DNA of 64,000 nucleotides. Origin: Natrinema saccharevitans. GTDB taxonomy: Archaea; Halobacteriota; Halobacteria; Halobacteriales; Natrialbaceae. Below, piece by piece: positions 7,938 through 17,315 of the stretch. The stretch spans positions 2,666,001 through 2,730,000 of the forward strand of contig NZ_LWLN01000001.1 of NCBI RefSeq assembly GCF_001953745.1, written 5' to 3'. Position numbers and translations under genes: made by a program. Position 1 is the stretch's first letter, and every line of letters starts with the position of its first letter. A model generated the notes under the pieces. The model saw nothing but the letters and a program-made list of their open reading frames with translations, ran no database searches and was not told the origin of the DNA.

Positions 7938-8918
7938 TTACGCCAGCCCGATGGTCTCCTCGGCCTCGAGGAGTTCGTGGTAGCGGTTTCGAATCGTGAC
8001 CTCCGAGATGTCGGCGACGTCGCTCACGGCGGCCTGCGTGGTCTTCTCGTTGGTCAGCAATGCGGCGGCGTAGACCGCTGCCGCGGCGAGGCCGACCGGC
8101 GACTTGCCGCTGTGGACGCCCTTCTCCTTGGCGTTCTGGAGCAGGCTCCGCGCGCGGTGTTCGGCCTCGTCGGAGAGTTCGAGTCCGGAGGCGAAGCGAG
8201 GCACGTAGCTCTCGGGGTCGGCGGGCTGGACCTCGAGGCCGAGTTCACGAACCACGTAGCGGTAGGTGCGCGCGATCTCGTTTTTCTCGACGCGGGAGAC
8301 GTCCGCGATCTCGTCGAGGCTTCGGGGGACGCCGGCCTGTCGCGCGGCGGCGTAGACGCAGGCCGTCGAGACGCCCTCTATCGAGCGACCGGGAAGCAGA
8401 TCCTCGTCGAGCGCGCGCCGGTAGATGACGCTGGCGGTCTCGCGAACGTTCGTCGGGAGGCCGAGCGCGGAGGCCATCCGGTCGATCTCGCCCAGTGCCT
8501 GTTTCAGATTCCGTTCCTTGGAGTCGCGGGTGCGGAACCGTTCGTTCCACTTGCGCAGGCGCTGCATCTTCTCGCGCTGGCGCGAGCCCAGGGAGTTACC
8601 GTAGGCGTCTTTGTTGCGCCAGTCGATGTTCGTCGAGAGCCCCTTGTCGTGCATCGTGTTCGTCGTGGGCGCGCCCACGCGGGACTTCTCGTTCTTCTCG
8701 GCGGCGTCGAAGGCACGCCACTCGGGACCGCGGTCGACGGAGTCCTCTTCGACGACCAGGCCACAATCCTCACAGACCGTTTCGCCGTGTTCGTCGTCGA
8801 CGACGAGATTGCCCGCACACTCCGGACAGACGAGATCCTCTTCTTCCGTTTCGGTTTCCGTTTCGTTCGTTTCGGGTTCGCTACGTCGTACTCTCGTGTT
8901 CGATGGTGCGTTAGTCAT
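7938..8918 (-). CDS. tfb: Transcription initiation factor B (TFB)
   Basis: A 326-residue general transcription factor that bridges TBP-DNA and RNA polymerase. An acidic T/E-rich leader precedes an N-terminal zinc ribbon (C31, C34, C49, C52). The B-reader/linker region follows, then two cyclin-like repeats, the second containing SPVGLAAAAVYAAALL and ending in a helix-turn-helix (SEVTIRNRYHEL) that reads the BRE. ATG 8918 is chosen because the 44 codons upstream lie in the A+T-rich promoter. Haloarchaea carry several TFBs, so which paralogue this is cannot be said. It ends 64 bp before aroD. Confidence 0.95.
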   Translation of the reverse strand: MTNAPSNTRVRRSEPETNETETETEEEDLVCPECAGNLVVDDEHGETVCEDCGLVVEEDSVDRGPEWRAFDAAEKNEKSRVGAPTTNTMHDKGLSTNIDWRNKDAYGNSLGSRQREKMQRLRKWNERFRTRDSKERNLKQALGEIDRMASALGLPTNVRETASVIYRRALDEDLLPGRSIEGVSTACVYAAARQAGVPRSLDEIADVSRVEKNEIARTYRYVVRELGLEVQPADPESYVPRFASGLELSDEAEHRARSLLQNAKEKGVHSGKSPVGLAAAAVYAAALLTNEKTTQAAVSDVADISEVTIRNRYHELLEAEETIGLA

Positions 8919-9133
8919 ATCGCGAATGCTCCCGGCCGAACCGATCGTAAAAGCCCGGGCGGAGTCGTTACCTCCCACGTTCAGACACTCGAGGGTTAAG
9001 GGTTTCGAAATCACGACCGTATATCCCGCGAAAACGGATAATTTGGGCAAAAGAGCATGATAGATAGAAGGATTAAAACTGAGAACGTGACCGGAAACGC
9101 AGCCCCCAAATCGGCCCCGTTCGAACGATCGGT
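8919..9133. promoter_or_regulatory. Divergent promoter region of tfb and the YjjX-like gene
   Basis: This 215-bp region is markedly A+T-rich compared with its surroundings, with runs such as gaaaacggataatttgggc and gattaaaactgag. It separates the divergent tfb and NTPase genes and must hold both promoters. Individual TATA boxes cannot be assigned confidently by eye. Confidence 0.5.
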
Positions 9134-9658
9134 ATGGAGATCGCAGTCGGGAGTACGAACCCGGTCAAGGTCGACGCGGTCGAACGGACCGTCGAGCGAG
9201 ACGAACCGACCGTCCGCGCGGTCGACGTCGACTCCGGCGTGAGCGAACAGCCTCGGTCGATCGCCGAGACGGTCACGGGCGCGGAGAACCGCGCCCGACG
9301 GGCGCTCGAGGCGACCGGGGCCGATTACGGCGTCGGCCTCGAAGGCGGGATCGCGCGACTCGAGGGGGCCCCGGGCCTCTCGCTGATCATGTGGGGCGCG
9401 GTCACCGACGGCGATCGGTTGGAACGCGGTGCCGGCCCGACGATCCGCCTTCCGGACGACGTCGCGGCGCGACTCGAGGACGGCCGGGAGCTGGGGCCGG
9501 TGATGGACGAACTGCTCGGCACCGAGGGGCTCGCCGAAGGGGCGGGAGCGGTCGGCGTCTTCACGGATCGGCTCACCGACCGGACGGCGGCGCTCGAGCA
9601 GGCGGTTGCATGTTCGTTTGGCCCGTTCCTAACAAAGTATTACGACGCCGACTCCTGA
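9134..9658 (+). CDS. Inosine/xanthosine triphosphatase, YjjX family
   Basis: A 174-residue NTPase of the YjjX (non-canonical purine NTPase) family that removes ITP/XTP from the nucleotide pool. It starts MEIAVGSTNPVKVDAV, the family's phosphate-binding N-terminus. YGVGLEGGIAR in the centre supplies the acidic metal site, and GVFTDRLTDR lies near the C-terminus. Length agrees with archaeal members. ATG 9134 directly follows a purine-poor leader. It is a stand-alone gene between tfb and the DUF7123-like gene. Confidence 0.9.
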   Translation: MEIAVGSTNPVKVDAVERTVERDEPTVRAVDVDSGVSEQPRSIAETVTGAENRARRALEATGADYGVGLEGGIARLEGAPGLSLIMWGAVTDGDRLERGAGPTIRLPDDVAARLEDGRELGPVMDELLGTEGLAEGAGAVGVFTDRLTDRTAALEQAVACSFGPFLTKYYDADS

Positions 9659-9747
9659 TCGACTCACCGTTTTCACGGCTTTGTGGCCGGCCGATTCCGG
9701 CGATCGGAGACCGACACGTACAGATGACAGTCACCGATAGAAATATA

Positions 9748-9764
9748 TTAACCGCACGTACCAA
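9748..9764 (+). promoter_or_regulatory. Direct repeat 1 upstream of the DUF7123-like gene
   Basis: TTAACCGCACGTACCAA recurs 80 bp downstream at 9828-9844 with one change (C to T). The first copy follows aaatatat, which would make a good TATA box. Such paired near-identical boxes in an otherwise non-coding 220-bp region suggest either two promoters or two binding sites for one regulator. Confidence 0.4.
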
Positions 9765-9827
9765 CGAAAGCTTTCGGCGGCGGTATACACCGATTACCGG
9801 CAACAGAAATCGCAAGACTGCAGCGGG

Positions 9828-9844
9828 TTAACTGCACGTACCAA
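9828..9844 (+). promoter_or_regulatory. Direct repeat 2 upstream of the DUF7123-like gene
   Basis: TTAACTGCACGTACCAA is the second copy of the 17-bp repeat, ending 34 bp before the ATG at 9879. At that distance the ttaac could be part of the core promoter (TATA/BRE) of the downstream gene. The conserved gcacgtaccaa part extends beyond what a TATA box alone would need. Confidence 0.4.
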
Positions 9845-9878
9845 ACCCCCTAAGGGCGTACCTGCCATCCGACCGTGT

Positions 9879-10112
9879 ATGAGCACTGCAATGGCCCCCG
9901 ACCTCACGAGCAAACAGCAGCGGATCCTGGAGTACCTTCGGAACAACGCGGCGACGAAGACTTACTTCAAATCCCGTCTGATCGGCCAGGAACTCGGCAT
10001 GACGGCCAAGGAGGTCGGCTCGAACATTACAGCGCTCCAGGAGGGCGACTACGACGTCGACATCGAGAAGTGGGGGTACTCCTCGAGTACTACCTGGAAG
10101 GTCGACATCTGA
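9879..10112 (+). CDS. Small winged-helix-like protein (DUF7123-like)
   Basis: A 77-residue protein, MSTAMAPDLTSKQQRILEYL..., with LIGQELGMTAKEVGSNITAL as a likely helix-turn-helix and a C-terminal WGYSSSTTWKVDI. It resembles the small haloarchaeal DUF7123 family, whose members look like a single winged helix; DNA binding is inferred. The N-terminal SKQQRILEYLRNNA and AATKTYFKSRLIG pattern is typical of such domains. A terminator-like dispersed element begins exactly at its stop codon. Confidence 0.75.
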   Translation: MSTAMAPDLTSKQQRILEYLRNNAATKTYFKSRLIGQELGMTAKEVGSNITALQEGDYDVDIEKWGYSSSTTWKVDI

Positions 10113-10190
10113 TACGGACCGCTGTCAGTCAGTTCCGGTGCGACCGCGACCTGCGGTCGCTCGGGAAACAGCGATAGCAGACCGTATGAG
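10110..10190 (+). repeat. Stop-codon-abutting dispersed element, copy 1 (terminator-like)
   Basis: It begins in the TGA of the DUF7123-like gene: tgatacggaccgctgtcag, then a perfect 8-bp hairpin GCGACCGC/GCGGTCGC (10140-10147 and 10153-10160, 5-nt loop). Similar left ends, each starting TGA-T/G-ACG with a GTC a few bases on, follow genes ending at 32481, 40391 and 43389, each with a different hairpin core. It probably helps end transcription. Confidence 0.5.
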
Positions 10191-10286
10191 ACGACGCAGG
10201 GGCTCATTTCACTGCCGTTTATCGATCGGTTCACGAGCCCCGCGGCTGCCGAACCCTCTTTTCGCTCGCACCCCTAGCGGGGACGA

Positions 10287-10946
10287 ATGACGACGACGGT
10301 GCTGTTCGACATGGACGGGATCGTTCTCGAGGGACCGCGCACCGACCCACAGGTGTACGCCGACGCCGCCGACGCGGCGCTTTCCGACCTCGAGGTCGAC
10401 CCGTCGCCGACACGGCGGCGGGATTTCAGGCGACACGACGCCGACCGAATCAGAGCGCACTGCGAGGCGTTGGGGGTCGACCCCGACCGCTTCTGGGAAC
10501 TGAAAGAGCGCTACGCCTCGCGAGGGACCCACGACCGACTCCGCGCCGGCGAACGGGGGATCTACGACGACGTCGCAACGATCCGCGACCTCGCCGACCG
10601 GACGGCGGTGGGGCTCGCGACCAACAACCGCCACGAAACCGCCGAGTTCGTCGCCGACTACGTCGGGATCGACTTCGACGTCGTCCGGGGGCGAGATCCC
10701 ACCTTCGAGGGCTACGAGCGGCGCAAACCCGAGCCCGACTACATCGAGGACGCGCTGGCCGCCCTCGGCGTCGGCGAGGGCGTCTACGTCGGCGACTCCC
10801 GAAAAGACGTCACCGCGGGACGGGCGGCCGGCCTCGAGACGGTCTACGTGCGACGCGATCACAACCGCGATCGCGAACGGCCGCCGAACGCGACCGTCGA
10901 ACTCGAGGGGCTGACGGGACTCCCGGCGGCGCTCGAGTCGCTGTAA
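10287..10946 (+). CDS. HAD-superfamily hydrolase
   Basis: A 219-residue phosphatase-like protein. Motif I is FDMDG (residues 7-11), motif II LATNN, and motif IV YVGDSRKDVTAG, with a lysine in RRKPEPDYI as motif III. This is a complete catalytic set for the DxD class, with a helical cap after motif I. ATG 10287 places motif I at the normal position. Closest in layout to phosphoglycolate phosphatase/beta-phosphoglucomutase enzymes; the substrate is unknown. It is unrelated in detail to the HAD gene at 2692. Confidence 0.85.
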   Translation: MTTTVLFDMDGIVLEGPRTDPQVYADAADAALSDLEVDPSPTRRRDFRRHDADRIRAHCEALGVDPDRFWELKERYASRGTHDRLRAGERGIYDDVATIRDLADRTAVGLATNNRHETAEFVADYVGIDFDVVRGRDPTFEGYERRKPEPDYIEDALAALGVGEGVYVGDSRKDVTAGRAAGLETVYVRRDHNRDRERPPNATVELEGLTGLPAALESL

Positions 10947-11165
10947 CGGCAGTTGGGAGTACGGGTTCCGTATTCGGAATTGCGTGCGAAAATCACGGCC
11001 AGTACAACCGACCGCCGTCTCACGTCGCAGTCCATCTTATCGGATCCCGCTGGGAATACAGGGCGCGAGTTCAGTCGACCATATGACCACCACTTACTGA
11101 CGGGTTCTACGACAGTTCAGCAGAAATCATAAAAATAACGAGTTCGTGTCGATTGTGGGTCATCT

Positions 11166-11711
11166 ATGGGTCAGAGAGACGACTCGGAGCTGACACCGAA
11201 AGACCTCGCTCACAAGCACCTCCCCGAGCAAACGATGTACAAGGTACAGACGCCGGAGGCCCACGGCGCGGATTCCGAGGGCGTACGGCACTCGCCACTG
11301 ATCATCAGGACGAACGAGTTCCGACTGCTCTACTTCGAACTCGAGCCGTCCGGACGGATCGACTGGCACACGCACGTTCCCGGACTCGACGAAGTAAACC
11401 TCTGTCTCGAGGGGCGAGCCAGATACACACTCGAACGAGAGGACGGGAGCCATCAAACCATCGAGATCGGCCCGATGGAGTTCGTCTACGTCCCCGGAGG
11501 TGCCCGACACAAAATCGAAGCGATTGGCGAGCAGCCCCACCGATCGCTGTCGGCCGCCAAATTCGGTACTGCCGCCAGGCTAGAGGACCTCGAAGACGTG
11601 CCAGAAACCGAGGAGACAGACGCCGACGGTCCCGAGTGGCAGGACGCGCTCTTCGTCGACCGCAAACGTGACGAAGTGGTCGCCAAAGACGACACCCTCG
11701 TCTCGAAATAG
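11166..11711 (+). CDS. Cupin-domain protein
   Basis: A 181-residue protein with a single cupin barrel. Cupin motif 1 is visible as IDWHTHVPGLDEVNLCLEG (two His and a Glu as metal ligands) and motif 2 as GPMEFVYVPGGARHKIEA. The N-terminal 30 residues are polar and the C-terminal tail is acidic. Metal binding and a dioxygenase, isomerase or sensor role follow from the fold; nothing in the sequence narrows it. The upstream 220 bp is A+T-rich near the start (cataaaaataacgag), consistent with a promoter. Confidence 0.8.
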   Translation: MGQRDDSELTPKDLAHKHLPEQTMYKVQTPEAHGADSEGVRHSPLIIRTNEFRLLYFELEPSGRIDWHTHVPGLDEVNLCLEGRARYTLEREDGSHQTIEIGPMEFVYVPGGARHKIEAIGEQPHRSLSAAKFGTAARLEDLEDVPETEETDADGPEWQDALFVDRKRDEVVAKDDTLVSK

Positions 11712-11896
11712 CTGCCGACAGTGCTCGGTCGGTGACCGATCGCCTCGACCGGATGTCCCGTCTCGAATTCGTATCGATTTCCGCTACTAACGCGCTCCGT
11801 CTGCAACACGCCTCATGAACAACAACGCCGCCTGAGTCGGTTTCAGGGACAGTTCTGAATGACAAATCCTCGCGACTCGCTACTGGGAAAACCGTA

Positions 11897-12526
11897 TTAC
11901 TCGGCGGCGTCGCCCTGATACGACAGATAGCCGTCGGCGTTCCGGGCCAGCGTTCGCGCCCGGTCGCCGAAGGAGTCGGCGTGGCGAACGACCAGCACCA
12001 GCACCGTCTCGGGGCGTTCGACCGCGTAGCCGTCCGTCCGCGAGAGCAGACCGGCCTCCTCGAGTTCGCCGGCGTACTTGCTGACCGTGGGCGCGGAGAC
12101 CTCGAGCGCGTCCGCGAGGTCGGCGGCCGTCGCCGACGGGGTCAGGAGGAGTTCGATCAGCATGCCACGCGGCGTCTCCCGGCGGAGGTAGCCAAGCGCC
12201 CGCTTCTCGAACTCGTCGAACCGGCCGGCGGTGACGTAGCGCTTGTAGTCGCCGTCGCGGTAGCGTTCGATCGCGCCGGCGTCCTCGAGCCGGCGGAGGT
12301 GGTGTTGGGTCTCGCCGGTCCCCAGCTGGAGGTCGTCGCGGATCTTCGAGAAGTGGGCACCGGGGGTCGTCGAGAGGTAGCCCGCGATCGCGTCTCGCGC
12401 GTCGCTTTCGCCGGTCTCGGCCGCCGCTGTACCGGCGCGACCGACGAGCGGGGAGGCGGCGCCGAGGGCGGCGAATCGGCGCAGGGTCGCTCGTTTCTCG
12501 TCGTCGACCCCGTCGGGCGTCGTCAT
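11897..12526 (-). CDS. Double winged-helix regulator with Tat-like N-terminus
   Basis: A 209-residue protein. Residues 10-38 (KRATLRRFAALGAASPLVG...) look like a weak Tat signal or membrane segment: a twin arginine followed by a modestly hydrophobic stretch ending at AxA. Two winged helices follow: AIAGYLSTTPGAHFSKIRDDL...GETQHHLRRLEDAGAI (about 45-90) and TAADLADALEVSAPTVSKYAGELEEAGLL (about 130-160), both with recognition helices of the ArsR/MarR kind. A DNA-binding protein with an export-like N-terminus is odd and suggests membrane tethering, as seen in other haloarchaeal two-wHTH proteins. Confidence 0.75.
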   Translation of the reverse strand: MTTPDGVDDEKRATLRRFAALGAASPLVGRAGTAAAETGESDARDAIAGYLSTTPGAHFSKIRDDLQLGTGETQHHLRRLEDAGAIERYRDGDYKRYVTAGRFDEFEKRALGYLRRETPRGMLIELLLTPSATAADLADALEVSAPTVSKYAGELEEAGLLSRTDGYAVERPETVLVLVVRHADSFGDRARTLARNADGYLSYQGDAAE

Positions 12527-12642
12527 GTCTATCTACGGTCCACAACGGTTCGACCCGTAAAACAGGTTTCGCTCTCCCGTGTTCCGATAGCAACCGGTTA
12601 CTGGACGGCTGTATCGGCGAAGAAGAGAGCGGAACGGACCGA

Positions 12643-13827
12643 TCAGTCGCTGGCGGAGGGGTCGTCGCCGGCCTCGTCGCTCGGCACGCCGGTCCCGCCG
12701 TCGGTCTGACCCTGGAAGTCCTGGTCCATCTGTTCGATGACCTCGTCCGGATCCGAGATGTCCGCCGTGTCCTGGCCTTCCTTGATCGCCTGGGCCTCCT
12801 GTTCCATCGCCTCGACGTCCATCTCGGCCTCCTGGTCGATCTCGCCGATGATCTCGGCGATATCGTCCAGCCCGATCAGTTCGCGCGTCTCGTCGTCGAA
12901 CTCGCGGCTCTCGAGTTCCTGACCGTCCGCCTCGACGTCGCTGCCCGAGAGATGCTTGCCGTAGCGCCCGACCAGCGAGGTGAGTTCCTGGGGCATGACG
13001 AACGTCGTCGACTCGCCTTGGCCGATCTCGCCGAGCGTCTCCATCCCTTTGTCGATGATGGCACGCTCGCCCATCGATTCGGCCGAGCGGGCTCGCAGCA
13101 CGGTCGAAATGGAGTCACCCTGCGCCTCGAGGATCTGGCTCTGCTTTTCACCCTGGGCGCGGATGATCTCGCTCTGTTTGTCACCTTCGGCCTTCTCGAC
13201 GGCGCTGCGGCGTTCACCCTGTGCCTCGAGGATCATGGCACGGCGCTTCCGTTCGGCGGAGGTCTGTTGCTCCATCGCGCGCTGGACGTCCTTCGAGGGG
13301 TTGACCTCGCGGACCTCGACCGACTCGACGCGAATGCCCCACTCGTCGGTGGGTTCGTCGAGTTCCTCGCGGATGCGGGCGTTGATCTCCTGGCGCTTGT
13401 TCAGCGTGTCGTCGAGTTCCATGTCGCCCAGCACGGCACGCAGGGTCGTCTGGGCGAGGTTCGAGACGGCTCGTTTGTAGTCGTCGACCTGCAGGAACGC
13501 CTTCTTGGCGTCCATCACCTTGATGTAGACCACGGCGTCGGCGGTCACGGGCGAGTTGTCGCGCGTGATCGCTTCCTGCCGGGGCACGTCCAGCGTTTGG
13601 GTTCGCATGTCGAACGCGTACGTGTTCGAGACGAACGGCGGGACGAAGTTGATCCCCGGCTCGAGCAGTTTCCGGTACTCACCGAAGACGGTTAGCGCGC
13701 GTTTCTCGTACGCGTCGACGATCTCGACCGCGCTCAGCAGCGCGGCGATCACGAGGACGAGCAAGAGGGCACCGACGAGTAGCAGGGCTCCACCGAGGGC
13801 CTGCATCGGCATGAGTTGGACCACCAT
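12643..13827 (-). CDS. SPFH/stomatin-like membrane protein
   Basis: A 394-residue prohibitin/stomatin family protein. One N-terminal membrane segment (about 9-32) precedes the SPFH domain, which contains YRKLLEPGINFVPPFV, RTQTLDVPRQEAITRDN and VESVEVREVNPSKDVQRAMEQQ. Then comes a long charged coiled coil with repeats of RAQGEKQSQILEAQG. The C-terminal about 90 residues are acidic and low complexity. Stomatins oligomerise on membranes and partner NfeD proteins; the nfeD-like gene lies 71 bp upstream on the same strand. ATG 13827 is used; ATG 13812 (MPMQAL) is an alternative. Confidence 0.9.
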   Translation of the reverse strand: MVVQLMPMQALGGALLLVGALLLVLVIAALLSAVEIVDAYEKRALTVFGEYRKLLEPGINFVPPFVSNTYAFDMRTQTLDVPRQEAITRDNSPVTADAVVYIKVMDAKKAFLQVDDYKRAVSNLAQTTLRAVLGDMELDDTLNKRQEINARIREELDEPTDEWGIRVESVEVREVNPSKDVQRAMEQQTSAERKRRAMILEAQGERRSAVEKAEGDKQSEIIRAQGEKQSQILEAQGDSISTVLRARSAESMGERAIIDKGMETLGEIGQGESTTFVMPQELTSLVGRYGKHLSGSDVEADGQELESREFDDETRELIGLDDIAEIIGEIDQEAEMDVEAMEQEAQAIKEGQDTADISDPDEVIEQMDQDFQGQTDGGTGVPSDEAGDDPSASD

Positions 13828-13898
13828 ATCTTCGCCTTACGGCGGCGGGGGGAAAAGCGTTCCCTTGTTTCGTCGACACTTCCGGCCTCGAGCGCGGG

Positions 13899-14519
<621 letters not shown>

Positions 14520-14622
14520 GTGCAGGGCTAAGGTCTCGCCCCGATTAAATGTTTACCGCAGTCTTCGAGTGATTTTATCGCTCGATCCCCTGACTCTCAC
14601 GCGATCGGCAACGGTGAGCCCG

Positions 14623-15015
14623 TCAGCCGAGCGGGATCATCACGAGGCGAACGAGGACCAGTACCATCGCGATCGCGCCCAGGAGGACGAACAGCGCGCT
14701 CTCTACGTCCGGATCGCCGGGCTCGATGGGCGTCGAATTCGACTCCGGAGTGTACTCGTCGTCCGCGTCGACCCCGTCCGCGTCGGCCGCGTCGCTCGAG
14801 TCCGAGAGGTCGAGCGGGATGCGGTCGTCATCGTCGGTGCGCTCGTCCCGAACGGAATCGCCGCGTTCCGAGTCGCCGCTCCGGTCGGCGACGCCCCAGC
14901 CCCCGCCCGAGTCGGGCCGGTTCGCGTCGGCCCCGACGTCGGCGTCGGACTCCGCGACCGACCGCTCGGTCCGGTCGTCGGTGTCGTCTCGCGTCCCGGA
15001 CGATTCGTCTACCAT
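14623..15015 (-). CDS. Acidic tail-anchored membrane protein
   Basis: A 130-residue protein: about 100 residues of acidic, disordered D/S/R-rich sequence followed by a single C-terminal hydrophobic segment (VESALFVLLGAIAMVLVLVRLVMIPLG). This is the architecture of a tail-anchored protein of haloarchaeal DUF7312 type. ATG 15015 is chosen over the longer frame because the extension is arginine-rich and unlike haloarchaeal proteins. Function unknown. It follows pyruvate kinase on the same strand after 131 bp. Confidence 0.6.
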   Translation of the reverse strand: MVDESSGTRDDTDDRTERSVAESDADVGADANRPDSGGGWGVADRSGDSERGDSVRDERTDDDDRIPLDLSDSSDAADADGVDADDEYTPESNSTPIEPGDPDVESALFVLLGAIAMVLVLVRLVMIPLG

Positions 15016-15146
15016 GGCTGATCGTAACGGATCCGCCGTCAAAAACCCGCGGTCCGAGCGCGAGGACAGACGGTCGGGTGTCCGTCGTCTCCGGTGGGAC
15101 CGCGACCGTCCTGCGGTCGCCCCGGAAATCGGCACATCAGTCCGTC

Positions 15147-16904
15147 TCAGGGGCGTTGGGGACTGTCACCGATGTCGCCGCCGTAGACGACGCCGCGCTC
15201 GGCGTCGACGGTGACCGTCTCGCCACCCGACAGCGACCCGACGTCCGCGTCGCTGATCATCGGCACGCCCAGTTCGCGCGCGATCATCGCCGGGTAGCCG
15301 GTCATCCCGCGCTCGGCGTTGACGATCCCGCCGATCCGGTCGGTCTCGCTCGAGAACTCCGCGTCGAAGTCGACCGGCAGCGCGAGGATCGCGCCCTCGG
15401 GGACCCCCGAGAGATCGCCGTCAGTGGCGTGGACGACCGGCCCGGTCGCCCGGCCCTCGACGACCACCTGGCCGGTCGTCAGGGCGTCGGCCGCGACGTG
15501 GACCTTCAGCATGTTCGTCGTGTTCGCCCCCTCGAGTTCGGTCATCATACCACAGAGGACGACGACGGTGTCCCCGCTTTCGGCGACGCCGGCGTTCAGG
15601 GCCGCCTGAACTGCCTTCTCGACGACCGCGCCGGCCCCCTGTCCCGAGACGTTGGCGTACAGCGGCGTCACGCCCCAGGTGAGCGCGAGCTGGCGGCGCA
15701 CCGACTGGCTCGGCGTCGAGGCGACGACGGGCACACCGGGACGGTACTTCGCCGTCTTCAGGGCGGTGTAACCGGACTCGGTCGCAGCGACGACCGCGTC
15801 CGCGTCGATGTCCCGGGCCAGAAAGCGAGCCGAGCGGGCCAGCGCGTCCGTCCGCGCCTCGCCGGCGGCCGGGACCCGCTGCTCGAGCAGTTCGGCGTGT
15901 TCCTCGGAGCCCTCGACCTCGCGGACGATGCTGTCCATCGCGTCGACGACGGCGACGGGGTGGTCGCCGATCGCCGTCTCGGCCGACAGCATGACCGCGT
16001 CGGTGCCGTCGAGGACGGCGTTTGCCACGTCGGAGGCCTCCGCGCGGGTGGGTCGCCGCGCCGTGACCATCGAGTCGAGCATCTCCGTCGCCGTAATGAC
16101 CGGTCGCCCCGCCTCGCGGCACTTCCGGACGATCCGCTTTTGAATCATCGGCACGTCCTCCATCGGACACTCGACGCCGAGGTCGCCGCGGGCGACCATC
16201 ACGCCGTAGGCGGCGTCGATGATCTCGTCCAGATTGTCGACCGCACCTGCTCGCTCGATCTTCGCGATGACGGGGATATCGACCCCCGCCGCCTCGAGTA
16301 CCTCGTCGACCTCGTAAACGTCGTCGGCGTCCCGGACGAAACTCGCGGCGACGAAATCGACCTCCTTTGCGGCGGCCAGCTCGAGGTCCTGTCGGTCGGA
16401 CTCGGTGACGACGTCGAGATCGAGTTCGACGCCGGGGACGTTGACCCCCTTGCGGCCGCCGAGGTCGCCGCCGGTATCGACGCGGGCTCGGATTCCCTCG
16501 CCCTCGTTTTCGAGAACGGTCGTCTCGATCAGCCCGTCGTCGAGCAGGATCCGGTCGCCGGGCTCGACGGCGTCGATCGACAACGAGAGCCCGACGGTCT
16601 CCGGCGTCGCCGTCTCGCCCTCGACGAAGCGGATCTCCGTGCCCGTCTCGAGCGTTACCGTCTCCCCCTCGGGGAGGGGCGCGGTCCGGATCTCGGGCCC
16701 CTGCATGTCGAGCATGACCGCGACGGGCTCCGTGCGCGCCTCGTCGACCGCGCGGACCCGGTCGATCAACGCGGCGCGGTCCTCGCGGCTCCCGTGGCTC
16801 GCGTTCAGTCGTGCGACCGACATCCCCGCCTCGGCCAACTCTCGGATCGTGTCCCGGTCGTTCGACGCCGGGCCCAGCGTACAGACGATCTTCGCGTTTC
16901 TCAT
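15147..16904 (-). CDS. pyk: Pyruvate kinase
   Basis: A 585-residue enzyme converting phosphoenolpyruvate and ADP to pyruvate and ATP. The barrel starts RNAKIVCTLGPAS; the divalent-metal/substrate region has IAKIERAGAVDNLDEI and MVARGDLGVE; the signature TATEMLDSM and VMLSAETAIGDHP follow; the allosteric C domain is present. About 95 extra C-terminal residues (GRATGPVVHATDGD... GMTGYPAMIARELGVPMI) form a swivelling PEP-utiliser-like domain as in Bacillus-type pyruvate kinases, but the TxH phospho-histidine is absent (TGY). ATG 16904 gives the standard N-terminus. Confidence 0.96.
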   Translation of the reverse strand: MRNAKIVCTLGPASNDRDTIRELAEAGMSVARLNASHGSREDRAALIDRVRAVDEARTEPVAVMLDMQGPEIRTAPLPEGETVTLETGTEIRFVEGETATPETVGLSLSIDAVEPGDRILLDDGLIETTVLENEGEGIRARVDTGGDLGGRKGVNVPGVELDLDVVTESDRQDLELAAAKEVDFVAASFVRDADDVYEVDEVLEAAGVDIPVIAKIERAGAVDNLDEIIDAAYGVMVARGDLGVECPMEDVPMIQKRIVRKCREAGRPVITATEMLDSMVTARRPTRAEASDVANAVLDGTDAVMLSAETAIGDHPVAVVDAMDSIVREVEGSEEHAELLEQRVPAAGEARTDALARSARFLARDIDADAVVAATESGYTALKTAKYRPGVPVVASTPSQSVRRQLALTWGVTPLYANVSGQGAGAVVEKAVQAALNAGVAESGDTVVVLCGMMTELEGANTTNMLKVHVAADALTTGQVVVEGRATGPVVHATDGDLSGVPEGAILALPVDFDAEFSSETDRIGGIVNAERGMTGYPAMIARELGVPMISDADVGSLSGGETVTVDAERGVVYGGDIGDSPQRP

Positions 16905-17023
16905 GTCGGGGGCTAGCGTCAGGCGACCTAAAAGCCGGTCGCTTACTCGCGCTCGAGTACCCGTTTCGTCGAGACGCCGTCACCGGCCACGCCGCCCCTC
17001 GAGCGGCGGGGACCGGAGGGCGG

Positions 17024-17194
17024 TTACCAGAGTCCAGCGAGGTTGCCAAACGCCATGAGGGAAAACAGCGAGAGTGCGATCACGACGAGCGCCCGAGCTT
17101 CCGCCGATCCGCAAGCGATGGGGAGCCCCGCGAGCCAGTTCGTCCGCGCGTCTCGACCGACGACCCCTCGAACGCGCCCGTCACTCTGTGACAT
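17024..17194 (-). CDS. Possible small membrane protein
   Basis: A 56-residue frame from ATG 17194 (MSQSDGRVRG...), with one C-terminal hydrophobic stretch (ALVVIALSLFSLMAFGNLAGLW). The region just upstream is A+T-rich (catatgcgaacatattgcatc, 17191-17210), which could be a promoter. No family is recognised, and it could be a chance frame in the gap between pyruvate kinase and MetRS. A single helix with a polar N-terminus is common among small haloarchaeal proteins. Confidence 0.4.
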   Translation of the reverse strand: MSQSDGRVRGVVGRDARTNWLAGLPIACGSAEARALVVIALSLFSLMAFGNLAGLW

Positions 17195-17315
17195 ATGCGA
17201 ACATATTGCATCTAGCCACATAGCTGTATTTGAGGTGGGTTGACAGATAGTGCCGTGACGGGAGGACGAAAGGCGAGTACGCGACCGTCCGCCCCCTCGC
17301 TCCCGAGGGGACTGC

